6,483 nucleotides of DNA from Deltaproteobacteria bacterium (GCA_019307645.1 JAFDJF010000147.1:1-6483); one strand, 5' to 3'. Numbered from the stretch's first letter, positions 1-6,483 are shown. Made by a program: numbers and translations. The notes: generated by a model not told the origin, from the letters alone.

Positions 1-54
1 AAGGCCTGGGACACAAAAACCCTTGAAATCTCAGGATCCGGAACCAGCTATTAA
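1..54 (+). CDS. possible C-terminal end of an upstream gene (partial)
   Basis: Frame 1 is open from the window edge and ends with TAA at 52-54, giving 17 residues (KAWDTKTLEISGSGTSY). The codons are GC-ending (GCC, GAC, ACC, ATC, TCC), similar to those of the large gene in this window, and the residue mix looks protein-like. No family can be recognised from so short a piece, and a chance open stretch of 17 codons is common. I see no clear hairpin plus T-run terminator just after the stop. Confidence 0.3.
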   Translation, partial: KAWDTKTLEISGSGTSY

Positions 55-331
55 TGGCGCCCTTATAGATAAAACAACTAATAACTGTCAAGGAAAAAAT
101 GCAGGGAAACAATGGATTGTGTGCGCCTGTCATTCGCATAACCGTTTGGGACTACAGCATTATTAGCCCCCAGAACCATATGCGAAAAAAATCACATGCG
201 CAATGCACAGCTTTTTGCCATTTCCAAATCCATTTGACGATGCCAGATGCCTGAATGGGTATTACCCGAATTGAGATTAATTGAATACATTGCCTGTTGA
301 CTGATCACTGCCCCGAGTCCGCCAAACCCCT

Positions 332-625
332 TCAAGGCCCGATCTTCTCAATCACTTCCCCGGATCCGTTCAAGACAAAGAGCATAAACCCCTGTTCCGC
401 TGTTTTGGCAACCAGATCTTCATACAGTATGGCCTGCACCTCATATTTGAGGACTTTTTCACGGGCCAGCAGATTCAGGTTCATCAAGGCCGCTTCTTTT
501 TCCAGAAAGACAGGAACAAATGACACGTCTATTTCTTCGTCATGTTGTCCCAAAAGCTTCTCATCGCCTTCCGGACCCTGGATCACAACATAGACCCACT
601 GGTCATTTTTAATTACTTTGCTCAT
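332..625 (-). CDS. small conserved-looking hypothetical protein (97 aa)
   Basis: Function not recognised. The 97-residue product starts MSKVIKNDQWVYVVIQGPEG and ends GEVIEKIGP. It looks like a soluble alpha/beta protein: a YVVIQ strand, an acidic GQHDEEID loop, an FVPVFLEKEAAL segment leading into a helix, then a YEVQAILYEDLV segment and a final GFMLFVLNGSG strand. There is no signal peptide, membrane segment or cysteine. The frame stays open upstream to an ATG at 697, but I chose the ATG at 623-625 because AAGGA lies about 6 nt before it and the extra 24 residues (rich in Ala, His and Pro) look untranslated. The pattern of a short strand, 'PVF.eKe.A' and a C-terminal 'GF.LFVL' faintly recalls SseB-like or DUF3110-like small domains, but this is a weak impression. 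It is monocistronic as far as can be seen and diverges from the RHS gene. Confidence 0.75.
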   Translation of the reverse strand: MSKVIKNDQWVYVVIQGPEGDEKLLGQHDEEIDVSFVPVFLEKEAALMNLNLLAREKVLKYEVQAILYEDLVAKTAEQGFMLFVLNGSGEVIEKIGP

Positions 626-642
626 TGGTTTGTCCTTTTTCG
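620..642 (-). promoter_or_regulatory. ribosome binding site deciding the start of the small - strand gene
   Basis: Read on the - strand, the sequence is AAAAAGGACAAACCATGAGC. The AAGGA core ends 6 nt before the ATG at 625, which is good Shine-Dalgarno spacing. This supports the 97-residue form over the 121-residue form starting at 697. Confidence 0.6.
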
Positions 643-729
643 CCCCACTCAACGGTTCATGCCTATGGTATTGAGTCGCTGGTGCAATAGATGCCACAAC
701 TTTTGAACGATGCCAAAATTTCTGGAAAA

Positions 730-758
730 GTAAGACCCGGTTTAGGGTTATTTGTCAA
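730..758 (-). promoter_or_regulatory. candidate sigma-70 promoter for the small - strand gene
   Basis: On the - strand a perfect -35 box TTGACA (753-758) is followed after 17 nt by TCTTAC (730-735), which matches only three of six positions of the -10 consensus. It lies about 105 nt upstream of the chosen start codon. A short inverted repeat, CCCGGT at 736-741 and ACCGGG at 771-776, brackets the -35 box and could be an operator. This is a motif-level call only, weakened by the poor -10. Confidence 0.3.
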
Positions 759-975
759 TAAATAAAAAGGACCGGGAAAACCCCTTGAAGAAATTCCAAT
801 CCTTCTTATCATCACAATTTTCTCTTAGAACGACAAAATGTGAGCTGCTGTTAAAAAAAAGCAAAAAATCAAATAGCATAAATCTACAATAGTTGATTGA
901 CATTGCCTGAAAAAGAATCTAAACAATGTTTCAACGACTAAAAATTTCATGACGCTGCAAAAGCCGACAATGCCG
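759..975. other. AT-rich intergenic stretch without a supported gene
   Basis: This part of the 626-975 gap is AT-rich with short A runs and frequent stops, and I see no ribosome binding site ahead of a convincing frame. A TTGACA at 897-902 with TAAACA 17 nt later (920-925) is a possible weak + strand promoter, but it is 320 nt from the RHS start and separated from it by the palindromic element. No tRNA-like or terminator-like fold was seen. Confidence 0.4.
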
Positions 976-1124
976 CTAGGAGGTTGTCCGAGAATAGCAA
1001 TTTTTTCCAAAATCGAGGAATGCCCGAAAAAATTACCACAGGCATATAGTCGATATTCCGAGGATAATTTTTTCGGGTATGACGAAGAGTTTGGGGAAAA
1101 GGGCATTCTCGGACAGCCTCCTAG
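976..1124. mobile_element. 149-bp MITE-like palindromic element
   Basis: The left end CTAGGAGGTTGTCCGAGAAT (976-995) is matched by the reverse complement of 1105-1124 at 19 of 20 positions (one T/C difference). Both ends carry CTAG, which fits a CTAG or TA target duplication as made by some IS5- or IS630-type transposases. The two 60-nt arms (976-1035 and 1065-1124) align without gaps at about 42 of 60 positions, and the inner 13 bases (CCCGAAAAAATTA at 1023-1035) are perfectly complementary to 1065-1077, leaving a 29-nt loop. It has no coding capacity of its own. The termini resemble transposon ends (GAGG-TGTCC-), so I call it a non-autonomous miniature element. A large structural hairpin of another origin is the alternative. 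Confidence 0.65.
1023..1077. repeat. inner perfect 13-bp inverted repeat of the element
   Basis: CCCGAAAAAATTA at 1023-1035 pairs exactly with TAATTTTTTCGGG at 1065-1077. The outer bases 1020-1022 and 1078-1080 add two Watson-Crick pairs and one G-U pair. On the + strand the 3' arm contains a run of six T followed by CGGG, so it is not a standard intrinsic terminator (the T run lies inside the stem). It probably stabilises the whole element as a cruciform or RNA hairpin. Confidence 0.6.
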
Positions 1125-1243
1125 TAGAATTCCGGCTGATCGGGGAGATCGAAGGTGTCCATGGGGAAGCTAAAGAGACCCAACGGATTGTTTTGCTCAA
1201 GCCGACTTTCCATGCGAAAGAATACGACAAACCAAGGAATTAA
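1125..1243 (+). pseudogene. coding-like remnant, possibly a transposase fragment
   Basis: Just right of the palindromic element, one frame reads VEFRLIGEIEGVHGEAKETQ followed by RIVLLKPTFHAKEYDKPRN and a TAA at 1241-1243. The motif EGVHGEAK resembles the E-G-(V/F)-(H/F)-G-E-A-K segment close to the last catalytic Glu of IS1182/IS5-like DDE transposases. After it, the expected HGLRRA-type continuation is missing, so any relationship is to a degraded or recombined fragment. The frame extends upstream through the element to an ATG at 1079 that lacks a ribosome binding site. The stop sits four bases before the RHS start codon, so the RHS ribosome binding site lies within this fragment. Assignment is tentative and could be chance. 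Confidence 0.3.
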
Positions 1244-1250
1244 AACCATG
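1234..1250 (+). promoter_or_regulatory. ribosome binding site of the RHS gene
   Basis: AAGGA at 1234-1238 lies 9 nt before the ATG at 1248-1250. This start gives a complete signal peptide directly at the N-terminus, which supports it. No convincing promoter boxes were found in the 120 bases upstream, so transcription may start left of the palindromic element or from a non-consensus promoter. Confidence 0.65.
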
Positions 1251-1316
1251 AATAAATCGATTCAATCAGTTTTGATCGTAGCGCTTGTTTTAATAAATAC
1301 GGGTATCGCAAATGCA
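1248..1316 (+). other. Sec signal peptide (residues 1-23)
   Basis: The first residues are MNKSIQSVLIVALVLINTGI followed by ANA and then QCC. This has a Lys near the start, a hydrophobic core (VLIVALVLI) and an A-N-A motif giving a type I cleavage site after residue 23. Cys 25 and 26 follow closely, but there is no canonical L-x-x-C lipobox, so I favour a secreted over a lipid-anchored form. Confidence 0.8.
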
Positions 1317-4300
1317 CAGTGCTGTCCTTCCGGGAGCTGGAGCCGTCCGAATGTCTATGGTGAAACCACAACTTTCGTGATCGAAGGCTTATATGCAACC
1401 GGGCCTGAGGCAAGGGCGGCAAGAGACATATTACAGGGTCAACACGTAACATGGCATTCAACCGGGCCGTTTTTTGCAGGCCCAGCCATGTGTCTTGATC
1501 CTGTTGCAATGCCTTCATGCTGTAACGAATGGAGTGCGTTTTCAGTCTTTGAAGGGCCTGTTGATGGATATAATTACCATCATCATTTTTTCCTTTGCCC
1601 TGCTGATTTAGCTTCTGAACAGTCCTGCATTGACGGGTGCCCGGATGATCCGGACAAAACCGAGCCGGGAGTATGCGGATGTGGTGTTCCGGAGACAGAC
1701 AGCGATATAGATGGTGTGCCTGATTGTATTGACAACTGCCCGGATGATCCGAATAAAGCCGAGCCGGGACAATGCGGATGTGGGAATCCGGAGACAGACA
1801 GCGATGGGGATGAAGTGCCTGACTGCAATGATGGCTGCCCATACGATGAGAACAAAACCGAGCAGTACGAATGCGAAACAGTGGTTGCTAAAAACCAGGG
1901 CGGCTGTATCGACTGTGAGACATGTCCCATGGGAGGCAATCCCATCAACTTTTCTACGGGCAACAAATACCAGAAAGAAGCAGACCTTGCCCTTGAAGGG
2001 CCGGGTCTGCCCATGGCATACATTCGGTATTACAACAGTCAGAGTGACCTGAATGGTCCTCTGGGCTATGGCTGGACAGGGTCTTTTTCAGAGACCCTTA
2101 CATTTGAGACAGGCAAGATCATGCTTGCTCAGGCAAACGGCGCTGAAATCCATTTTGTTGATGACGGACAGGGCGCGTATATCTCTGAAGCAGACAGGGT
2201 AAGGGTGATTGTGCCTGTAAGCGGCGGCTACCAGCTTGTTGAACCGTATGGAACGGTTCTTTTGTTTGACAGCGCGGGCGCTCTTACACAGATTTCTGAC
2301 CGCAACGGCAACAGCCAGGTCGTTGGATATGCAGACGGAAGGCTGAACTATGTGGCAGACAACTTTGGCAGGCGCATTGATTTTGCATATGATGCTGAAG
2401 AAAGACTGGCCACGCTCACAACGCCCATCGGACAGTTTACATACGCCTATGATGCGCAGGATAACCTTGCCAATGTCACCCATCCTGCGCTTACATCAAA
2501 GTCATACCGCTATGAAGACCCCAATGACCCGAATAACCTTACGGGCATTATCAATGAGAACGGGATACGTTCTGCTACATATGAATATGACGATCAGGAC
2601 AGGGCGATCCTTTCTGAAGGTGCCGGTGGCCGGAACCGGGTAGACGTGTCCTATGACGACAACTTTGTGCCTCATGTGACGGACTCCAGAGGGCGCAGCA
2701 CCGATTACACGCTTCTGGTAGACCACGGCATCGGGCGCGTTAAATCATCGACAGGTGAGGGCTGCTCAAGCTGCCCGAACACAACCGGCACGCAGTATGA
2801 CCTGAATGACAGGTTGTGGATAAACAGCGCCACTGACGCAAACGGCAATGTTACAGACTACACCTATGACAGCCGCGGTAATATGCTCACAAAGAAAGAG
2901 GCCGCAGGCACTTCTCACGAGAGGACCACTGCGTACACCTATCATCCGGATTTCAACCTGATCACGTCAATCACCAGACAAAGCACATCCAATCCCGGCC
3001 AGACAGCGGTCACCTCATTTTCCTATGATTTAAACGGGAATCTCCTGGAAAGGACAGAGACAGGATTTTCAGGAACCAGTCCTGTCTCAAGCACCACCTC
3101 ATACACATATAACAGCCATGGCCGGATCACCCAGATAGACGGCCCCAGGACAGATGTAATCGATACTACCTCCTTTGAGTACTACCCCAATGACCCGGTG
3201 GAAGGGCTCAACCGGGGAAGGCTCAAAAAAACGACCCATTCTCTGGGACATGAGAACACGTTCAGCCAGTACAACGGTTTTGGAAAACCGGAACAGGTTA
3301 CAGACGCAAACAATGTGGTCACTACTTTTGGCTACGATGTCCTTGGAAGATTGACTTCAAATGCAACCGCAGGAGTTACAACCACGTCAGAGTATGATGC
3401 TGCCGGCAATCTTACGGCGGTATATTTGCCTGGAGGAAGAACTGTTTCCTACACTTACACCAGCGCGGATCTACTGGAAAAGATTGAGGACAATCTGGGG
3501 AACCATATCATTTACTCCTATGACACAGAGGGGAACCGAATCAGGGAGGAGATCCATGACAGCGACGGGACCCTCATGCGATTCTCGGACCATGAGTTTG
3601 ACGCGTTTAACCGCCTTTCAAAGATCATCTATCCGGGAAATGACATTGAAGAAAGAGGATATGACCTTAACGGCAATCTGGTTACTCTCACGGATGAAAA
3701 CAACAACCCGACCGCCTACGACTATGACGCGCTGGACAGGCTTATATCCGTCAGCCGGCCGGGCAATATCATTACGGGCTATGCCTATGACAGCCACGAC
3801 AACCTGGTCAAGGTAACGGATGCAGAGACAAATGCCACGGAGTATGCCTATGATGACCTTGGAAGGGTAATGACAGTCAATTCCCCTGACACAGGCATGA
3901 CCTTTCACCAGTATGATCCGGCTGGCAATTTAGTTTCAAAGACCGATGCCGGCGGCGCCACCGTCACCTATACCTATGATGCCCTGAACCGGTTGACCGC
4001 CATCCTTTATCCTGATTCTTCCCAGGACATCACCTACACTTATGACGAGGGAGAAAACGGCAAGGGCAGGCTTACCACCATGGCAGATCCAAGTGGATTA
4101 TGTGCCTATGCCTATGACAGCTTGGGCAATATGGTGACAGAGACAAAGACCGTTGAGGGCAGGATTTACACCACCCGTTACGCCTACGACCTGGCAGGGA
4201 TACTGACCGGCATCACCTATCCCGATGGCAGGACCGTGACCTATGATCTGGACAGTGCCGGCAGGGTATCCCGGGTGACGACCACTAAAGAAAGCCATCC

Positions 4301-6483
4301 CCGGATTTTGGCTGATAACATCAGTTACCTGCCGTTGGGTCCGGTAACCGGTTTTACCTATGGAAACGGCACACCTTCCACCAAGACCTATGACCAGCGC
4401 TATCAAGTGTCCAGCGTGACCGTCGGAAGCATACAAAACCTCGATTACAGTCTTGATCCGGTGGGCAATATCTCAGGGATTGCAGACAATTTCGATGCTT
4501 CCAGGAGCCAGGCCTTTGGGTATGATGCGCTTTATCGACTCACCAGCGCTGCAGGCATATACGGCGCAATCGATTATACCTATGATAATGTGGGAAACCG
4601 TCAGACAAAGACCCTGAACGGCCAGACAGAAACCTACACCTATATCCAGAATACCAATAGAATCCAGGAGACTACCGGCCAAGACCCGGTTGTTTTTTCC
4701 TACGACGCAAATGGCAATACCACTTCCATGGGCAATAAGACCCTTATCTATAACCAGAACAACCGGCTAGTCCGGGTCTCTGAAAACGGAGCTGTATTAG
4801 ATAATTATGTGTATAACGGTAATGGACAGAGGGTAAAAAAGGTGTCCGACGGACAGACCACCCTTTTCATATATGACCGGGATGGGAACCTGATTTCTGA
4901 AATAGACGGCGAGGGGAATATCCTCCGGGAATTTGTCTATCTCAAAGGTGAGCGACTTGCCCTGTTTGCCTATGATGCCCCGCAGGCCGTAGAGGTAAAC
5001 GTTACGACCAGCGAGGGGAGAACACTTTCAGGCATCAATGTCTATGCCTTTAATGAGGCAGGGTCCTATGCGGGAATTCATGCGAAGACGGATGTGCAGG
5101 GCGTGGCCGCCTTTGCGATCGAGGATTTTTCTGCCGGGGTCTATCGGTTCCGGGCAGATTACCTTTCCCATCAGTTCTGGTCGCCCGTACTTACCATTCC
5201 CGGCGCTTACCGGGCGGACGTGGTCATTGAGGAAGAGGTCGTTGCGGTGACCGTTGACGTGGCAGGTGAGGTAAAGGAGGGCGTGAAGGTTTATCTGTTC
5301 AACGAAAACGGGGCCTATCTCGTGCTTTTTGCCGAGACGGACATGGACGGCAAGGTCTATTTTGATCTCACCGTGGGAAAGACCTTTCGGTTCCGGGCAG
5401 ATTATATGTCAAGCCAGTACTGGAGTGATCCACTGTTAATTGGATCCGGGGGGACCACCGATGTGCCGATCAATACGGAAGGAGGCGTTCTCACGGTTGC
5501 TCTGGAAAAGGATGTTTCCGAGCCCCTGGCTAACATTAAAATGTATCTTTTTTCAGCTTCCGGTGCCTACCTGGGGGTCTGTCATACAAGTGACATAAAC
5601 GGTGAAGTCTCCTATGTGGTTTCGGGCGGTGAGTACAAGGTGAGGGCTGATTATTTAGGCTGCCGGTTCTGGACTGACCCAATCCGAGTCCAAAATGATA
5701 TTTCATTTGTCCTGACCATCCCTCATCAGGATGTGACGGTGACCGTTGAAGGGGATGATACTGTAGACCTGGAGCCCAGAGAAACGCTGAAAGTCTATCT
5801 CTTTTCCCCGTCCGGGGCCTATATCAATCAATTTCAGGAGACGAACGATCAGGGCCAAGTGGTCTTTAATCTGCCGGAAAAAGAATTCAGGGTGAGGGCC
5901 GATTATCTGACACAGCAGTATTGGTCCAACGACTTCAACTGGAATGACGAGATCATTACCATAAATGAAGGAGTGGCGGAGTTGATGGTGACCAACATGG
6001 GCCAGCCTCTTGAAGGCGTCAATGTTTATGTTTTTAATGAATCCAATGCATACTTGAATCTCAGGGATATTACAGACAATCAGGGGGAGGTCTACTTCAG
6101 GCTTCCGGAGGGGGAGTACAACTTTCGGGCAGACTATATGGGAAGCCGGTATTTTAGTGGCACCTCCACATTGATCCCCCATGTGAACAATCCGATCAAT
6201 ATATCCACCGGCGGCGGGGCGTTTATGTTGACGGTATTAGAAGATCAGGGTATGCCTCTTGAAGGTGTGAACGCCTATCTGTTTAACCATGAGGGGACTT
6301 ATCTGGGTGTGCAGGGGGTCACCAGCGGAGATGGAGAAGCCGGATTCAATGTGGCTGATGGCGCATATAAAATCAGAATAGACTATATGGGATACCAATT
6401 CTGGACCGCAACCTTTACCGTGCCGGACGATCTGACCATGACCCATCTTATCCCCCACCAGGACGTATCAGTGACAATAAACG
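1248..6483 (+). CDS. secreted RHS/YD-repeat protein with TSP3-like and tandem Ig-like repeats (3' end outside window)
   Basis: The frame is open for 1745 codons from the ATG at 1248 to the window edge, with no stop or frameshift found on reading it through. Order of parts: signal peptide (1-23), Cys/His-rich segment (24-126), Asp/Cys-rich calcium-binding-type repeats (127-209), a C-x2-C-x2-C knuckle (220, 223, 226), a DUF6531-like start (GNPINFSTGNKYQKEADLAL, from 230), about 20 YD repeats with a GEGCSSC motif (Cys 506 and 509), the start of the RHS core (1165-1247), then 82-residue tandem repeats. YD repeats are known to build a large beta-cage shell that in toxin family members encloses a C-terminal effector. 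The signal peptide and absence of a PAAR domain point to Sec export rather than type VI loading. The C-terminal domain is not visible, so toxin, adhesion or surface-structure roles remain open. Confidence 0.93.
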   Translation, partial: MNKSIQSVLIVALVLINTGIANAQCCPSGSWSRPNVYGETTTFVIEGLYATGPEARAARDILQGQHVTWHSTGPFFAGPAMCLDPVAMPSCCNEWSAFSVFEGPVDGYNYHHHFFLCPADLASEQSCIDGCPDDPDKTEPGVCGCGVPETDSDIDGVPDCIDNCPDDPNKAEPGQCGCGNPETDSDGDEVPDCNDGCPYDENKTEQYECETVVAKNQGGCIDCETCPMGGNPINFSTGNKYQKEADLALEGPGLPMAYIRYYNSQSDLNGPLGYGWTGSFSETLTFETGKIMLAQANGAEIHFVDDGQGAYISEADRVRVIVPVSGGYQLVEPYGTVLLFDSAGALTQISDRNGNSQVVGYADGRLNYVADNFGRRIDFAYDAEERLATLTTPIGQFTYAYDAQDNLANVTHPALTSKSYRYEDPNDPNNLTGIINENGIRSATYEYDDQDRAILSEGAGGRNRVDVSYDDNFVPHVTDSRGRSTDYTLLVDHGIGRVKSSTGEGCSSCPNTTGTQYDLNDRLWINSATDANGNVTDYTYDSRGNMLTKKEAAGTSHERTTAYTYHPDFNLITSITRQSTSNPGQTAVTSFSYDLNGNLLERTETGFSGTSPVSSTTSYTYNSHGRITQIDGPRTDVIDTTSFEYYPNDPVEGLNRGRLKKTTHSLGHENTFSQYNGFGKPEQVTDANNVVTTFGYDVLGRLTSNATAGVTTTSEYDAAGNLTAVYLPGGRTVSYTYTSADLLEKIEDNLGNHIIYSYDTEGNRIREEIHDSDGTLMRFSDHEFDAFNRLSKIIYPGNDIEERGYDLNGNLVTLTDENNNPTAYDYDALDRLISVSRPGNIITGYAYDSHDNLVKVTDAETNATEYAYDDLGRVMTVNSPDTGMTFHQYDPAGNLVSKTDAGGATVTYTYDALNRLTAILYPDSSQDITYTYDEGENGKGRLTTMADPSGLCAYAYDSLGNMVTETKTVEGRIYTTRYAYDLAGILTGITYPDGRTVTYDLDSAGRVSRVTTTKESHPRILADNISYLPLGPVTGFTYGNGTPSTKTYDQRYQVSSVTVGSIQNLDYSLDPVGNISGIADNFDASRSQAFGYDALYRLTSAAGIYGAIDYTYDNVGNRQTKTLNGQTETYTYIQNTNRIQETTGQDPVVFSYDANGNTTSMGNKTLIYNQNNRLVRVSENGAVLDNYVYNGNGQRVKKVSDGQTTLFIYDRDGNLISEIDGEGNILREFVYLKGERLALFAYDAPQAVEVNVTTSEGRTLSGINVYAFNEAGSYAGIHAKTDVQGVAAFAIEDFSAGVYRFRADYLSHQFWSPVLTIPGAYRADVVIEEEVVAVTVDVAGEVKEGVKVYLFNENGAYLVLFAETDMDGKVYFDLTVGKTFRFRADYMSSQYWSDPLLIGSGGTTDVPINTEGGVLTVALEKDVSEPLANIKMYLFSASGAYLGVCHTSDINGEVSYVVSGGEYKVRADYLGCRFWTDPIRVQNDISFVLTIPHQDVTVTVEGDDTVDLEPRETLKVYLFSPSGAYINQFQETNDQGQVVFNLPEKEFRVRADYLTQQYWSNDFNWNDEIITINEGVAELMVTNMGQPLEGVNVYVFNESNAYLNLRDITDNQGEVYFRLPEGEYNFRADYMGSRYFSGTSTLIPHVNNPINISTGGGAFMLTVLEDQGMPLEGVNAYLFNHEGTYLGVQGVTSGDGEAGFNVADGAYKIRIDYMGYQFWTATFTVPDDLTMTHLIPHQDVSVTIN
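1317..1625 (+). other. unrecognised Cys/His-rich N-terminal domain (residues 24-126)
   Basis: About 100 residues between the signal peptide and the Asp/Cys-rich repeats match no family I know. They contain six cysteines (25, 26, 82, 91, 92, 117), an even number that fits disulfides in an exported protein, and a triple His at 111-113 within NYHHHFF. Segments such as ETTTFVIEGLYATG look like beta strands. Confidence 0.5.
1626..1874 (+). repeat. thrombospondin-type-3-like calcium-binding repeats
   Basis: Copies start at 1626, 1725 and 1824, exactly 99 bp (33 residues) apart, the third ending early. Each opens C-(I/N)-D-(G/N)-C-P-x-D and the first two continue K-x-E-P-G-x-C-G-C-G and T-D-S-D-x-D-x-V-P-D. 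The DxDxD runs are typical Ca2+ ligands of type 3 thrombospondin repeats, and the paired Cys suggest disulfides. The two full copies are also clearly similar at the DNA level (for example 1640-1660 and 1739-1759). Such segments usually act as rigid, calcium-stabilised spacers in exported proteins. Confidence 0.8.
1935..4739 (+). other. DUF6531-like start and YD-repeat shell (residues 230-1164)
   Basis: The region opens with GNPINFSTGNKYQKEADLAL and a YIRYYNS strand, the usual start of this RHS class. YD units follow, for example TYDSRGNML near 2863, SYDLNGNLL near 3024, GYDVLGRLT near 3332, EYDAAGNLT near 3393, AYDDLGRVM near 3847, TYDALNRLT near 3972, AYDSLGNMV near 4110 and TYDNVGNRQ near 4578. 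A G-E-G-C-S-S-C motif at 2757-2774 is typical of the same class. These repeats form the spiral beta-sheet shell of RHS proteins. Confidence 0.88.
4740..4988 (+). other. RHS core, N-terminal part only
   Basis: Residues 1165-1247 read TLIYNQNNRLVRVSENG, then VYNGNGQRVKK, IYDRDGNLISE and REFVYLKGERLALF. This is the standard run-in to the RHS-associated core, normally followed within a few dozen residues by Y-x-x-(D/N)-H-L-G-T-P. Here the sequence passes instead to AYDAP and the 82-residue repeats, and the H-L-G-T-P motif does not occur in the remaining 498 residues. Confidence 0.75.
4989..6483 (+). repeat. tandem 82-residue carboxypeptidase-regulatory-like repeats (six full, one started)
   Basis: Copies begin near 4989, 5238, 5487, 5730, 5973, 6219 and 6462, with spacings of 249, 249, 243, 243, 246 and 243 bp (81-83 residues). 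The shared pattern is a V-x-V strand, then G-x-P-L-E-G-V-x-V-Y-L-F, N-E-x-G-A-Y-L, T-D-x-x-G-E-V-x-F, and a closing (F/V)-R-A-D-Y-(M/L)-x-x-(Q/R)-(F/Y)-W-S. This strand order suggests an Ig/prealbumin-like beta sandwich of the CarboxypepD_reg or Cna-B type, used as stalk or adhesive modules in exported proteins. The copies have diverged in DNA, so the expansion is old. The seventh copy is cut by the window edge. Confidence 0.85.

Noticed and set aside
177..201. CATATGCG / CACATGCG repeat and TGCGCA palindrome in the left intergenic region
   Set aside because: They are too short and imperfect to call an operator or terminator, with no associated T run or promoter.
297..593. 98-codon + strand frame overlapping the small - strand gene
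   Set aside because: It is Ser/Pro-rich and low in complexity, lacks a ribosome binding site, and the opposite strand has the protein-like product with a good start.
825..1173. Open frames on both strands running across the palindromic element (825-1106 - and 949-1173 +)
   Set aside because: Both run straight through the element and encode near-mirror residues because of its inverted arms. Neither has a ribosome binding site.
1240..1842. 200-codon open frame on the - strand opposite the signal peptide and Asp/Cys-rich repeats
   Set aside because: It is antisense to a strongly supported gene, and its internal repetition (HHLYRCLSP) only mirrors the 99-bp repeats on the + strand.
1626..1874. 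Short direct repeats that could suggest a CRISPR array
   Set aside because: The 99-bp periodicity is in frame and codes for Asp/Cys-rich protein repeats. There are no identical short repeats separated by unique spacers.
3361..3816. 151-codon + strand frame inside the YD-repeat region
   Set aside because: It is an alternate frame of the RHS gene, very rich in Thr, Arg and Met, as expected from out-of-frame reading of repeated TAT GAC codons.
5703..6182. 159-codon open frame on the - strand
   Set aside because: It is antisense to the 82-residue repeats, whose + strand frame is clearly coding. No ribosome binding site or protein family is recognisable.

Overview
The window is dominated by one very large gene: the 5' part (1745 codons, still open at the window edge) of a secreted RHS/YD-repeat protein on the + strand. 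Before it lie a small conserved-looking gene on the - strand, a possible gene end at the left edge, and a short palindromic mobile-element-like insertion. No organism marker is present. The combination of a signal peptide, a Cys-rich thrombospondin-type-3-like spacer, a DUF6531-type RHS start and carboxypeptidase-regulatory-like tandem repeats, at moderate GC, is one I associate with Desulfobacterota (sulfate-reducing 'deltaproteobacteria') and similar environmental bacteria. That assignment is inference.

Layout: 1-54 may be the last 17 codons of a + strand gene. 55-331 shows nothing I can support. 332-625 (-) is a 97-residue cytoplasmic protein of unknown function with a good ribosome binding site and a candidate promoter at 730-758. 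759-975 is AT-rich and apparently non-coding. 976-1124 is a 149-bp near-palindrome with 20-bp terminal inverted repeats and CTAG at both ends, resembling a MITE. 1125-1243 reads as a short coding-like remnant with a GVHGEAK motif that recalls DDE transposases. 1248-6483 is the RHS gene.

The RHS protein reads, in order: Sec signal peptide (residues 1-23); a Cys/His-rich N-terminal segment with no family I recognise (24-126); two and a half 33-residue Asp/Cys-rich calcium-binding-type repeats (127-209); a C-x2-C-x2-C knuckle (220-226); a DUF6531-like start (from 230); about 20 YD repeats (to about 1164); the first part of the RHS core (1165-1247); then six complete and one incipient copy of an 82-residue beta-rich repeat (1248 to the edge). 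The usual core motif (Y-x-x-D-H-L-G-T-P) is not in the window, so the repeats appear to sit inside the RHS core. The C-terminal region, where RHS proteins carry a toxin or other variable domain, is outside the window, so toxin, adhesin or structural roles cannot be told apart here.
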